Shown here piece by piece: positions 13,167 through 22,084 of a DNA stretch of 57,876 nt (positions within the stretch are counted from its first letter, which is position 1; each line of letters opens with the position of its first letter). The stretch spans positions 1 to 57,876 of the forward strand of contig CAZTXD010000004.1 of assembly GCA_964617995.1 (NCBI GenBank), read 5' to 3'. This DNA comes from CAZTXD01 sp964617995 (GTDB taxonomy: Bacteria > Actinomycetota > Acidimicrobiia > Spongiisociales > ZC4RG35). Under the pieces are notes generated by a model. It saw only the letters and a list, made by a program, of their open reading frames with translations. It searched no databases and was not told the origin of the DNA. The position numbers were made by a program, and so were the translations under genes.

Positions 13167-15659
13167 ATGCGCTGGCTCCGCCGACTCCTGGTGACGCTGC
13201 TGATCCTGGTCCTGGTCGGGGCAGTAGCGGGGACCTGGCTCGTCCGCAGGTCCTTCCCGGTCATCGACGGCACCGTGGTGATCCCCGGCCTGGACGGGGA
13301 GGTGATCGTGACCCGGGACGAAGCCGGCATCCCCCACATCCGGGCGACCACCAGCCGCGACCTGTTCGCGGCCCAGGGATACGTCCACGCGCAGGACCGA
13401 TTCTGGCAGATGGATACCTGGAGGCACATCGGGGCGGGGAGGCTGGCGGAGATGTTCGGGGAGAGCCAGGTGGAGACCGACGCCTTCCTCCGCACCTTGG
13501 GTTTCGAGCGGCTCGCCGAAGAGGCCTACGCCTCGGCCACCGGCGAGGCACAGGAAGCCCTGGACGCCTACGCGGCAGGCGTCAACGCCTACCTGGAGGA
13601 ACGACCGGGAGGCGCGTCCCTCTCCCTGGAATACGCCATCCTCGGACTACAGAACCCGGGATATCAGCCGGCGCCGTGGGAGCCCCGGCACTCCCTGACC
13701 TGGGCCCATGTCATGGCCTGGGATCTGCGGTCGAACATGGAGGAGGAGATCGAGCGGACGGTCATCGCCGGTGCCGTCGGTGTCGAACGCACCGAGCAGC
13801 TCTACCCCGCCTATCCCGATCATCATCAGGTGATCGCGGGGGAATCATCCCTCGCCCACGAACCGGCGACGACGACGAGCCTCCTGACCGATCCTGAGAT
13901 GGTGGGAGCCGTGTCGAGGGTGGTCGACAACGCCGCCGCGGCGGATGCGCTGATCGGCTCGCCTTTCGAGGGCATCGGGTCCAACAACTGGGCGGTGAGC
14001 GGGGACCGAACCGCTTCCGGCTCTCCCCTCCTCGCCAACGACCCGCACCTCGGCATCCAGCTGCCCTCCATCTGGTATCAGGCCGTCCTCTGGTGTGAGC
14101 AACCCGGGGAGGCGTGTCCATACCGGGTGACCGGCTTCACCTTTCCCGGTGCCCCCGGGGTGGTCATTGGCCACAACCAGCGCATCGCGTGGGGTTTCAC
14201 CAACATGGCACCCGACACCATGGATCTCTTCATCGAGCGGACGAATGGCGACCGCTACGAGGTGGAGGGAGAGTGGGTCGACTTCGAGCTGCGTCACGAG
14301 ACCATCTCGGTGGCGGGTGGAAACGACGTCGACCTGGAGATTCGGTCCACCCGCCACGGGCCGGTCGTGTCGGGACGGCTGGGCGCGCTCGACGACCTGG
14401 CCTCGGGGGGAGTCGAGCTGCCCGACACCTATGAGGTGGCCCTCGCCTGGAAGGCCCTCGAACCTTCGACACTCCTGGAGGCGGTGCTCGGCTTCAACTC
14501 CGCCGCTGATTGGGACGCCTTCCGCCGGGCCGCCTCCTTCTTCGACGTGGCCGCCCAGAACCTCGTGTATGCCGATGTCGACGGACACATCGGCTACCAG
14601 GCCACAGGAGACATCCCGATCCGCCGCTCGGGTGATGGTCGCTACCCGGCACCCGGATGGACATCCGAACACGACTGGGAGGGCTCGATCCCATTCGACG
14701 ACCTGCCCAGCATGCTCGACCCACCGTCGGGAGTGATAGTCACCGCCAACCAACCGGTGGTGGACGAGACCTACCCCGCCCTCATCGGGACCGATCATTC
14801 CTACGGCTACCGGGCCCGGCGCCTCATCGAGCTGCTGGACGGGTCCGACCCCCTCACAGCACAGGACATGGCGAGGATCCAGATGGACAACCACGACGGT
14901 TCCGCCGTCATCGTGGTGCCGAAGGCACTCGCGGTGGAAGTGTCCTCCCCGGCGGTGGAGACCATGCAGTCGCTCCTCAACCGCTGGGGCAACGAGGTCT
15001 CGGAACCGTTCCAGATGGAGGCCGCCAGCCCGGGAGCAGCCGCCTATGCGGCGACGTGGCGCCATCTCCTCCGACTCACGTTCGACGAGTTGGATGAAGA
15101 TCGGGCGGCCGCCGGTGGAAACCGGTACTTCGAGGTGGTCCGCCTGCTCCTCGATGACCCGGAGGACATGTGGTGGGACCGGGTCGACACTCCCGAGGTG
15201 GAACGAGCCGAGGACATCCTCCATGAGGCCCTGGTCGCCGCCCACGACGAGTTGACGACCACCCTGGGGGACGATCCCCTCGAGTGGCGCTGGGGGGACC
15301 TCCACACGGCCTCGTTCGAGAACCAGACCCTGGGAAAGTCGGGAATCGCCCCCATCGAGATGCTGTTCAACCGCACCGTCACCGCCGGCATCGGCGGCAG
15401 CTCCAGCGTCGTCAACGCCACCGCCTGGGCGGCTCCGGACGGCTACGAGCTCATCGCTCTCCCTTCGATGCGCATGGTGGTCGACCTGGGCGATCACTCC
15501 CGTTCGACGGCCATCAACACCACCGGTCAGTCGGGCCACGCCTTCCACGCCAACTACTTCGACATGGCCCACGACTGGGCCCTGGGCCGCCAGCGCCCTC
15601 TCGCCTTCGAACCCGACAGCTTCTCGCCCTTCTCCACCCTCCGCCTGGTTCCCGGCTGA
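13167..15659 (+). CDS. Penicillin acylase family protein (Ntn hydrolase)
   Basis: This 830-residue precursor has an N-terminal membrane anchor or signal (residues 5-26). The alpha-chain region includes DEAGIPHIRA and AAQGYVHAQDRFWQMDTWR. The autocatalytic cleavage site is likely before the Ser of GSNNWAVSG (about residue 270), which becomes the N-terminal nucleophile of the beta chain. Further family motifs are LLANDPHLGIQLPSIWY and FPGAPGVVIGHNQRIAWGFT. Members cleave amides such as penicillins, acyl-homoserine lactones or related acylated compounds; the substrate cannot be read from sequence. It is followed by a convergent hydrolase gene. Confidence 0.93.
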   Translation: MRWLRRLLVTLLILVLVGAVAGTWLVRRSFPVIDGTVVIPGLDGEVIVTRDEAGIPHIRATTSRDLFAAQGYVHAQDRFWQMDTWRHIGAGRLAEMFGESQVETDAFLRTLGFERLAEEAYASATGEAQEALDAYAAGVNAYLEERPGGASLSLEYAILGLQNPGYQPAPWEPRHSLTWAHVMAWDLRSNMEEEIERTVIAGAVGVERTEQLYPAYPDHHQVIAGESSLAHEPATTTSLLTDPEMVGAVSRVVDNAAAADALIGSPFEGIGSNNWAVSGDRTASGSPLLANDPHLGIQLPSIWYQAVLWCEQPGEACPYRVTGFTFPGAPGVVIGHNQRIAWGFTNMAPDTMDLFIERTNGDRYEVEGEWVDFELRHETISVAGGNDVDLEIRSTRHGPVVSGRLGALDDLASGGVELPDTYEVALAWKALEPSTLLEAVLGFNSAADWDAFRRAASFFDVAAQNLVYADVDGHIGYQATGDIPIRRSGDGRYPAPGWTSEHDWEGSIPFDDLPSMLDPPSGVIVTANQPVVDETYPALIGTDHSYGYRARRLIELLDGSDPLTAQDMARIQMDNHDGSAVIVVPKALAVEVSSPAVETMQSLLNRWGNEVSEPFQMEAASPGAAAYAATWRHLLRLTFDELDEDRAAAGGNRYFEVVRLLLDDPEDMWWDRVDTPEVERAEDILHEALVAAHDELTTTLGDDPLEWRWGDLHTASFENQTLGKSGIAPIEMLFNRTVTAGIGGSSSVVNATAWAAPDGYELIALPSMRMVVDLGDHSRSTAINTTGQSGHAFHANYFDMAHDWALGRQRPLAFEPDSFSPFSTLRLVPG

Positions 15660-15692
15660 ATCGCGGATGGTCCGGGCCTGCGGCGGTTCCCC

Positions 15693-16604
15693 TTACACTT
15701 CCGGGGGGCGAGCGGCCCGGGAGATCACCTCCGTGATGAGGTCCGGATGGGTCCAGGGCAGCTCGTGGCGGGAGTCCGCCACCTCGATCACCTCCGGGCG
15801 GCGGAGGGATGCCGCCAGGTCGTACTGCCAGGCAGGAGGGACCAGCTGGTCTCTCACCGGTATCACTACCGTGGCTGGGACGGAGAGCCGGCCGATCCAG
15901 TCACGGGAATCGAAGCGGAGCATGGCGAACGCCGCCTGCGCCCCGGCATCCGGGTCGCGCCGGTGTGTCTCCTCCCACAGCCAGCGGGCATGGCGGGATT
16001 CGACGGCTCGGGTGCCCAACAGGTACAGCGACCGCACGTCCGGGGTGCCCCACCCGGTCAGGCGCTCCCATGCCCGGGTCGCCAGCAGCCCGAAGAGACG
16101 GCTGTATCGGCGCAGGCGGGGATGGTGGGAGAAGGTGGCGATGAGTACCAGGGAGGCGACCCGGGCGGGGTGACGGTGGGCGAGGGCCTGGGCGATGGTT
16201 CCCCCCAGCGAATACCCCACCACCACGGTCTCGCCCACGCCCAGTACGTCGAGGATGCCGGCGATCTCATCGGCCTCCTCCTCGACCTCGAATCGGGCGC
16301 GACTCTGAGGCGACAGGCCATGACTGCGGTTGTCGACGAGGATCACCCGATGATCCCGGGAGAGCTTGCGCCCGACCCGGAACCACTCCGCCAGCGACGA
16401 GCCTGCCAGTCCATGGATGAGGAGCACCGCGGGAGCGTCGTCGGGGCCCGCCTGCCGCACCAGGAACTCGCTGTCCCCCACATACACCGTCCGCCCGGGT
16501 ATCCGCCAGGGATGCTCCTGTCCGGAGGGAAAGGACGGGGCGAGGGTGGGCCCGAACAGGCGACTGGCCACCAGGACCGCAGCGAGGCGTCTGAGCCACT
16601 TCAC
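15693..16604 (-). CDS. Alpha/beta-fold hydrolase
   Basis: This 303-residue protein has an N-terminal hydrophobic segment and a standard alpha/beta hydrolase core. Visible are the oxyanion motif HGLAGSSLAEWF, the nucleophile elbow VVGYSLGGTIAQ, an acid residue in VIPVRDQLVPP and the catalytic His in ADSRHELPWTHPD. The substrate is unknown. The gene's start lies within four bases of the stop of the thioredoxin-like ferredoxin gene upstream, so the ferredoxin, selD and hydrolase genes likely share one transcript. Confidence 0.88.
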   Translation of the reverse strand: MKWLRRLAAVLVASRLFGPTLAPSFPSGQEHPWRIPGRTVYVGDSEFLVRQAGPDDAPAVLLIHGLAGSSLAEWFRVGRKLSRDHRVILVDNRSHGLSPQSRARFEVEEEADEIAGILDVLGVGETVVVGYSLGGTIAQALAHRHPARVASLVLIATFSHHPRLRRYSRLFGLLATRAWERLTGWGTPDVRSLYLLGTRAVESRHARWLWEETHRRDPDAGAQAAFAMLRFDSRDWIGRLSVPATVVIPVRDQLVPPAWQYDLAASLRRPEVIEVADSRHELPWTHPDLITEVISRAARPPEV

Positions 16605-17065
16605 GTCTCCTCCCTTCGCAACGGCCCGACCGCAAACACATGATCGATCACCGGCTTCCCGCCCAGAAGGTGCTCATCGATGATCCGGTCCATCACTTCC
16701 TCGGTCACTCCCCGGTACCAGACGCCTTCCGGATAGACCACGCAGATCGGCCCGGACTCACAGATACGGAGGCAGTCGACCTTGCTACGCAGGACCCGAC
16801 CACGCCCCACCGGCTCGGGAACGAACTCGTCGTCTCTTTCTCTCCAGCGCGGCGGCGCCGAAGCCAGGTCGAGCTGCTTGAGTCGCGCCTTGAGGTGTGC
16901 CCACACGGCATCGGTCACCTCCACTGGGGCGCACTTGGGGGTGGTCTGTCCGGCGCACAGGAAGATGTGCCGCTCCACCGCGGGGATCGACAGGGCGTTG
17001 GCGATGTGCCGGAGCCTCTCCGTGCTATCCACAACTTCCACGCTAGGACGCCCCGACTGTCTCAC
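16601..17065 (-). CDS. Thioredoxin-like [2Fe-2S] ferredoxin
   Basis: This 154-residue protein shows the thioredoxin-like ferredoxin pattern: a first cysteine pair in HIFLCAGQTTPKC and a second in SKVDCLRICESGPICVVYP, with VWYRGVTEEVMDRIIDEHL matching the end of the fold. It should carry one [2Fe-2S] cluster and transfer single electrons. The GTG start at 17065 overlaps the selD stop as GTGA, so the two are translationally coupled. A link between this ferredoxin and selenium metabolism is possible but inferred only from position. Confidence 0.85.
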   Translation of the reverse strand: MRQSGRPSVEVVDSTERLRHIANALSIPAVERHIFLCAGQTTPKCAPVEVTDAVWAHLKARLKQLDLASAPPRWRERDDEFVPEPVGRGRVLRSKVDCLRICESGPICVVYPEGVWYRGVTEEVMDRIIDEHLLGGKPVIDHVFAVGPLRREET

Positions 17066-18087
17066 CGCAACTCGACAAAGCCGGCATCGGAAGTGACCTC
17101 TCCCACCACCACGGCCTGTGGGACCACGGCGACGTACGTGGCTACGGACTTCGGGGGGAGAGCGACCAGCAGACCACCCGATGTCTGGGCATCGGCCAGT
17201 ACCGCCAGGTCGTCGGACTCGCCCCGCACGCGGGGTTCGACTGCGTCCAGGTTGCGGCGGCTGCCCCCGGGGTAATGGCCGTCGGCATGCAGGTCTCTCA
17301 CACCATCGAGGACGGGCACGGCAGCCACATCGACGGCCGCGCCGACATGGGAAGCGTCGAGCATCTCCGCCAGATGGCCGAGTAGCCCGAAACCGGTCAC
17401 GTCGGTAGCCGCATGGGCTCCGCTGGCGTGGAGATGAGCTCCGGCGATGTCGTTCAGAGTCGCCATCACCGTCACCGCCTCGGCCAGCACCGCGGGCGGA
17501 CAGTCCCCAGCCTTGTGGGCGGTGGTGATGATTCCCGACCCGAGCGGCTTGGTGAGCACCAGCCTATCCCCGACCCGGGCGCCGGCGTTGGTGATGACCT
17601 CATCGGCCGCCACCAGTCCGGTGACGGCGAACCCGTAGGTGGGTTCGGGGTCGTCGATCGAATGGCCTCCGACGATGGAGCACCCGGCCTCCACCATCAC
17701 GTCGGCCCCTCCGAGGATCACCTCCCCGGCGACTGTGAAGGGGATCGTATCACGGGGCCAGCCGAGGAGCTGGAGGGCGGTGAGAGGCATGGCTCCCATG
17801 GCGTACACATCCGACAGGGCGTTGGCAGCGGCTATCCGTCCCCAGTCCCGGGGGTCGTCGACGATGGGGGTGAAGTAGTCCACGGTCTGCACGAGGGCGC
17901 GGCCGTCGGCGGCTCCGAGGAGGAACACCCCGGAGTCGTCGGCCGTCCCCATCCCGACGATGAGATCGGGATGGGATGACGCGGGATGATTGACCAGTGG
18001 CGACAGAACCTGTGCCAGCTCGGCCGAGCCGAGCTTGCAGGCTCAACCTGAGCCGTGGCTGTATGCGGTGAGCCGGACCGTTTCCAT
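17062..18087 (-). CDS. selD: Selenide, water dikinase, a UGA-encoded selenoprotein
   Basis: SelD makes selenophosphate from selenide and ATP. A conventional ORF begins only at 17952, lacking the catalytic N-terminus. Reading upstream in the same frame to the ATG at 18087 gives VRLTAYSHGSG, then TGA (18045-18043), then ACKLG. This aligns with the canonical SelD start in which Cys of the GCGCK-type motif is the catalytic residue; here UGA at codon 15 replaces it. A stem-loop follows the UGA at once (18009-18042). With UGA read as selenocysteine the protein is 341 residues, full length for the family. Downstream features include GGHSIDDPEP and VTGFGLLGHL. GAGGGG lies before the ATG. selA, selB and selC are not in the window. 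Confidence 0.95.
18009..18042 (-). promoter_or_regulatory. Bacterial SECIS-like stem-loop after the selD UGA
   Basis: Immediately 3' of the UGA codon the minus strand forms AGCTCGGC / GCCGAGCT, an 8-bp stem with a UCG loop, extended below by CCUG / CAGG with a small internal loop. Position directly after the UGA and size fit a bSECIS element bound by SelB. The structure was paired by eye. Confidence 0.75.
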
Positions 18088-18167
18088 CCCCTCACGGTAT
18101 CGCCTCTGGGGGACACCCCGGACGAGTCGCCATGGAGGACCGAGCAGGCCTATCGTGTCAGGTTCCC

Positions 18168-18644
18168 ATGAACGACGAGACCACCTGGCTCACGCCCGAA
18201 GCCCATGCCAAGCTGACTGCAGAGCTGGATCATCTCCGGACCGAGGGCCGCGCCGAGATCGAGGCGCGGATCGCCGAGGCCCGGTCGCATGGTGACCTGA
18301 GGGAGAACGCCGACTACGACACCGCCAAGAACGACCAGGGGCTGATGGAGGCCCGGATCCGGCAGATCGAGGCACTTCTCCGGACGGCCGAGGTGAGACA
18401 GCCAACCGACGACGGAACCGTGCAGATCGGAACGGTGGTGACGGTGATCGACGACGAAGGCGACGAGCTGCGCTACTTCGTCGCCACCCACGAGAACAAG
18501 GTGGCGGGTCTGTCGCTGGCTTCACCCGACGGTCCTCTCGGCGAGGCCCTGATCGGCTCCAAGGTGGGCGACACCGTCTCTTACGAGGCTCCCGGAGGCA
18601 CCTTCTCGGCACGGATCAAAGCCGTCGAGCCCTATCGGGAGTAG
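18168..18644 (+). CDS. greA: Transcription elongation factor GreA
   Basis: GreA (158 residues) rescues backtracked RNA polymerase by stimulating transcript cleavage. The N-terminal coiled coil (about residues 8-78) has the acidic tip motif ARSHGDLRENADYDTAKN, and the C-terminal FKBP-like domain has VGTVV-type strands and IGSKVGDTVSYEAPGG. The ATG at 18168 is chosen because the family starts just before the first strand of LTPEAHAKL. It is transcribed away from selD. Confidence 0.96.
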   Translation: MNDETTWLTPEAHAKLTAELDHLRTEGRAEIEARIAEARSHGDLRENADYDTAKNDQGLMEARIRQIEALLRTAEVRQPTDDGTVQIGTVVTVIDDEGDELRYFVATHENKVAGLSLASPDGPLGEALIGSKVGDTVSYEAPGGTFSARIKAVEPYRE

Positions 18645-18704
18645 AACGGCCCGACGTCGACCTTCCTCCGATCGCCCTCCGGCGAATCGTATCCTTCCGG
18701 GGTC

Positions 18705-20117
18705 GTGAAGCTCCGCTTGCACAGCCCGCGCCGTCTGGCCCACGCCCTCGTCAAGGCGGCGCGGCGGGACCGGGAAGAGGTCGAGGGATATCTCGATGCC
18801 CGGCCGGAAGAATGGGGGGCCCTGGTCGAGTCGGTGCCGGGCGACGCCGCCGACGTGCTGGAGGAGATGTCAGAGGAAGTCGCCGTCGATCTCCTGACCG
18901 GGCTAGATCCGGACAGCGCTGCCGAGATACTCGAAGAGATCGCCCCCGAGCTGGCGGCCGAGATCGTCGAGCAGCTGCCCATCGACATGGGGGCCGCAGC
19001 CTTCGACCGGATGGACCCACAGGACGCAGCCGACCTCATCGGCGCCCTTTCGGAGGAGGTTGCCCGGGACGTGCTGAACACGATGGGAGCCGCCGAGGCG
19101 GACGCCGTTCGACACCTCCTCGTCTACCCGCCCGACTCGGCCGGAGGGCTGATGAGCCAGGAGATCGCGGTCCTCCCGCTCGGGCTCACGCTGGGCGAGG
19201 CGATCGAGCGGATACGGATCCTCCGGCATGAGCTCGACGATCTGTCCTATGTGTACGTGGTCGACGACGCCTACCGCCTCAAGGGCGTGATCTCCTTCCG
19301 CGACCTCGTCTTCGGACGGCCCGGAGCCGGCCTCGACGAGGCGATGGTGGCCGATCCGGTGTCGGTGACGGCCTTCGCAGACAGAGAGGAGGTCGCCGAA
19401 CTCGTTCAGCGTTACCACCTGTTCGGTATCCCCGTCACCGACGACGGCGGCCACCTCCTGGGAATGGTCACCACCGAAGCCGTCCTCGAAGCGGTTCAGG
19501 ACGAGGCGACGGAAGACTTCGCCTTGGCGGTAGGCGCCGGTGTGGAGGAGACCGTCTACACCGATGTGCTGCCCTCCGCCCGGATGCGCTCCCCCTGGCT
19601 CCTGTTGAACCTCGTGCTGGCGTTGGGAGTTGCGTTCGTGGTCGAAAAGCAAACGGGCGTGATATCTGACCTGCCGGTCCTGGCTGCTCTCATGCCTGTG
19701 GTGGCTCTTCTGGGAGGAAACGCCGGCACCCAGAGCCTGGCGGTCGTGATACGTTCCCTCGCCACCGACGACATCCCCACGTCGCGCATACCGGCCATAC
19801 TCGGCAGGCAGTTACGCGTGGGTGTCCTGGTGGGAGTTCCGGTTGGAATGGCCGCGGCCGTCACCACCTTCGTCTTGATCCACAGCGGGATCTTCGCCAC
19901 CCGCGCCGCGCCCGCGGCAGATGTTGCAGTGGTGGTGGCGCTCGCCGCTCTCACCAATCTCACGGTGGCGACGACGGTGGGCGCCGCCATCCCCTTGCTG
20001 CTGCGGAGGGTGGGGCTCGACCCTGCCCTCGCTTCGTCGATAATCCTCACCTTCGTGACCGACATGGTCGGGTTCGGTGGCTTTCTGGTGGTGGCAGGAG
20101 TGCTTCTCGGACTGTGA
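18705..20117 (+). CDS. mgtE: Magnesium transporter MgtE
   Basis: The 470-residue protein has the three MgtE parts: a superhelical N domain (about 20-135, with repeated DAADVLEEM and PDSAAEILEE units), two CBS domains (about 140-265) and five transmembrane helices (290-470). Family motifs are YPPDSAGGLMSQE and LLGGNAGTQSLAVVIRSLA. It is a Mg2+-gated channel in the inner membrane. The GTG start at 18705 lies nine bases after TATCCT. No Mg-sensing leader RNA is evident in the 60 bases upstream. Confidence 0.96.
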   Translation: MKLRLHSPRRLAHALVKAARRDREEVEGYLDARPEEWGALVESVPGDAADVLEEMSEEVAVDLLTGLDPDSAAEILEEIAPELAAEIVEQLPIDMGAAAFDRMDPQDAADLIGALSEEVARDVLNTMGAAEADAVRHLLVYPPDSAGGLMSQEIAVLPLGLTLGEAIERIRILRHELDDLSYVYVVDDAYRLKGVISFRDLVFGRPGAGLDEAMVADPVSVTAFADREEVAELVQRYHLFGIPVTDDGGHLLGMVTTEAVLEAVQDEATEDFALAVGAGVEETVYTDVLPSARMRSPWLLLNLVLALGVAFVVEKQTGVISDLPVLAALMPVVALLGGNAGTQSLAVVIRSLATDDIPTSRIPAILGRQLRVGVLVGVPVGMAAAVTTFVLIHSGIFATRAAPAADVAVVVALAALTNLTVATTVGAAIPLLLRRVGLDPALASSIILTFVTDMVGFGGFLVVAGVLLGL

Positions 20118-20130
20118 GCCGCAGGACGCT

Positions 20131-20149
20131 CCGGTGATCGAAACACCGG
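20131..20149. terminator. Possible weak hairpin between convergent genes
   Basis: CCGGTG and CACCGG form a 6-bp stem with a 7-nt loop between the 3' ends of mgtE and the lipoprotein gene. No T-tract is present on either strand, so terminator function is uncertain. Confidence 0.25.
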
Positions 20150-20171
20150 GTTCTGGCGGTGCTCGCTGCCG

Positions 20172-20681
20172 TCAGGACCCGATGATGAAGTCGTCGTATT
20201 CCGCCATCGGGCCCCGGAACATCACCTGGACGCCGCCCACCAGGCTCACGAGGTGATGATCCTCCAGCGCCTGGAGCTCATCCGCCGTGCGGTCTTCTTC
20301 CTCCTTCAGGGCGGCGTCGAGGGCAATCCGATCGTCGAACACCTCCACACCCGACACCGCCGTCTCCGACTCGAGGAGGTCACCGAGGAAATTCTCGATG
20401 GTCACATCGGAGTAGTTGCCGGGCGGCACCAGGATGTAGAGCGTCTCGCCCTCCTCGGCGGCCGTTCGGGAGATCACCTCGTAGTCCTCCACGACGTCAC
20501 TCGGAGGCTCGGTCGTGTCGGGAGCGTCGGTCTCATCCGGTTCGGTCGTCGTGGTTGTAGTCGTGGTGGTGAGGAGCGCGGCGTCGATGGTGGTCACGGT
20601 CACTTCGGCTCCGTCTGAGTTGCAAGCCGCCACCGTCACGGCGACGGCACCGGCCACCAAGATGGTCCTGAGCTTTGTCAT
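20172..20681 (-). CDS. Thr-rich linker lipoprotein
   Basis: This 169-residue protein has a signal peptide with lipobox VAAC, a run of nine Thr followed by an acidic linker, and a small C-terminal domain (about 70-169) with TLYILVPPGNYSDVTIENFL and VEVFDDRIALDAALKEEED. The ATG at 20681 is preferred because AGGAGG lies five bases upstream. No family recognised; it is likely surface-exposed. It is divergent from the M23 peptidase gene, whose product has a similar Thr/Pro linker. Confidence 0.8.
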   Translation of the reverse strand: MTKLRTILVAGAVAVTVAACNSDGAEVTVTTIDAALLTTTTTTTTTEPDETDAPDTTEPPSDVVEDYEVISRTAAEEGETLYILVPPGNYSDVTIENFLGDLLESETAVSGVEVFDDRIALDAALKEEEDRTADELQALEDHHLVSLVGGVQVMFRGPMAEYDDFIIGS

Positions 20682-20776
20682 GGAAGTCCTCCTGTCGCTC
20701 CTCAACGACAACCGTCCCGGTTTGGGTTCCCCGGCGACTACCCGTCGGGGGTCGATCGGGTAGCCTCTCGGGCGGC

Positions 20777-22084
20777 ATGGGGAGCAGGGTACAAGGCCTC
20801 GGAGCGGTAACGGCGGCCACCCTCATCATGGCCCTGGCCGGAATCGCCTTCGCCGCCACCGGCGACACGGGCGGGATGTGCCCTCCGGTGACCATCGGCG
20901 ACCTCTTCCCCGAGGAACCCGAGACCACCACCACGACCACCGTCGTGCCCGATGACACCGCCGGGACGACGTCCACGACCGATACGACGCTTCCCCCCGA
21001 GCCCCCGTGTGACACACCCTTCGTATACCCGATGGTGTTCCCCTTGCTGGGTGACGGCCGCATCATGTCGGGTTTCGGAGCGGCCCGGGACGGGGGGAGG
21101 CGTCATCATCTCGGCAGCGACATCGCCGCCGTCAAGCTCCAGCCGGTGGTGGCCGTCGCCGACGGGACCGTCACCCGGATAGCTGGTGACACCGGCATCT
21201 CCGGATATCGGATCCGCATCCGCCATGACGACGGGTGGAGATCGCTCTATATCCATCTCAACAACGACACCGCCGGCACCGACGACGGCAGCGGTGTAGG
21301 CATTCGCCTCGACCTCGAGGCAGGCGATCGAGTCGAAGCCGGCCAGATCATCGGTTGGAACGGAGATTCCGGCAATGCCGAGAACACGGTCCCCCATCTG
21401 CATTTCGAGCTTCGTGATCCCGAAGGCGTGCCGGTGGATCCCGGGGCGAGCCTGACGGCTGCCACCCGGCTGCCCGAGATACCGTTCACGGGTCCTTTCG
21501 CCGACCTCGAGTTCGGTGCAGAACCGACCGCCATGGTGTTGCTCCTGAGCCGCGGCGTGCCCACCTGGTGTGATGACTTCCTGGCGACGGCCTGTCCCGA
21601 TGATCCCGCCACGGCTGGCGAGGTGGGTCGGTGGCTCGAAGGGCTCGTGGGCGAGGTGGACGTCTCCCCGGAGCCGCAAGAAGGCGAGGACGGCGACCCG
21701 ACCGATTGTGTCACCACCGCCGACTGTCGAGACCATACCGGGCAGCCCTGCGAGGCCGGGTGTTATGACCCGGCGATCACCGAGGCCGAAGTGGCGCGGG
21801 CCATGGCCTGGGGTCGTCTGCGTGACGGCTTCGAGAAGCGCATGGGGTGGCTGGAGCTGGGCATACCCGACTCCGCGTGGTCGACTCCCCCTCCCCGTCC
21901 ACCCGCCCATCCATATCAGCTGCCTCTCCAGCGTGCCCATGAGATCCTCGGCGGCGAGCACCGATGTCTCGCCCTAGCGGACTCCGAGAACGAGTTGACG
22001 AGGTCGGAGGCCTCCGAGCTGATTGTCCTCTACCTGGGGTGGGCCGAGGTCGCCAACTGCTCCACCAGCTCGGCGAACCGCTGA
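20777..22084 (+). CDS. M23 family (LytM-like) metallopeptidase, secreted
   Basis: This 435-residue protein has a signal peptide or anchor (residues 8-27), a Thr/Pro linker and an M23 domain (about 80-225) with zinc-site motifs HHLGSDIAA and PHLHFELRDPEG. These enzymes hydrolyse peptidoglycan cross-bridges or activate amidases. The C-terminal part (230-435) has a Cys-rich loop (CVTTADCRDHTGQPCEAGC) of unknown role. The last 55 bases overlap the convergent aminotransferase gene, so the two 3' ends share sequence. Confidence 0.88.
   Translation: MGSRVQGLGAVTAATLIMALAGIAFAATGDTGGMCPPVTIGDLFPEEPETTTTTTVVPDDTAGTTSTTDTTLPPEPPCDTPFVYPMVFPLLGDGRIMSGFGAARDGGRRHHLGSDIAAVKLQPVVAVADGTVTRIAGDTGISGYRIRIRHDDGWRSLYIHLNNDTAGTDDGSGVGIRLDLEAGDRVEAGQIIGWNGDSGNAENTVPHLHFELRDPEGVPVDPGASLTAATRLPEIPFTGPFADLEFGAEPTAMVLLLSRGVPTWCDDFLATACPDDPATAGEVGRWLEGLVGEVDVSPEPQEGEDGDPTDCVTTADCRDHTGQPCEAGCYDPAITEAEVARAMAWGRLRDGFEKRMGWLELGIPDSAWSTPPPRPPAHPYQLPLQRAHEILGGEHRCLALADSENELTRSEASELIVLYLGWAEVANCSTSSANR

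Noticed and set aside
18645..18704. Magnesium riboswitch before mgtE
   Set aside because: Only 60 bases separate greA and mgtE, too short for an M-box, and no such structure is visible.
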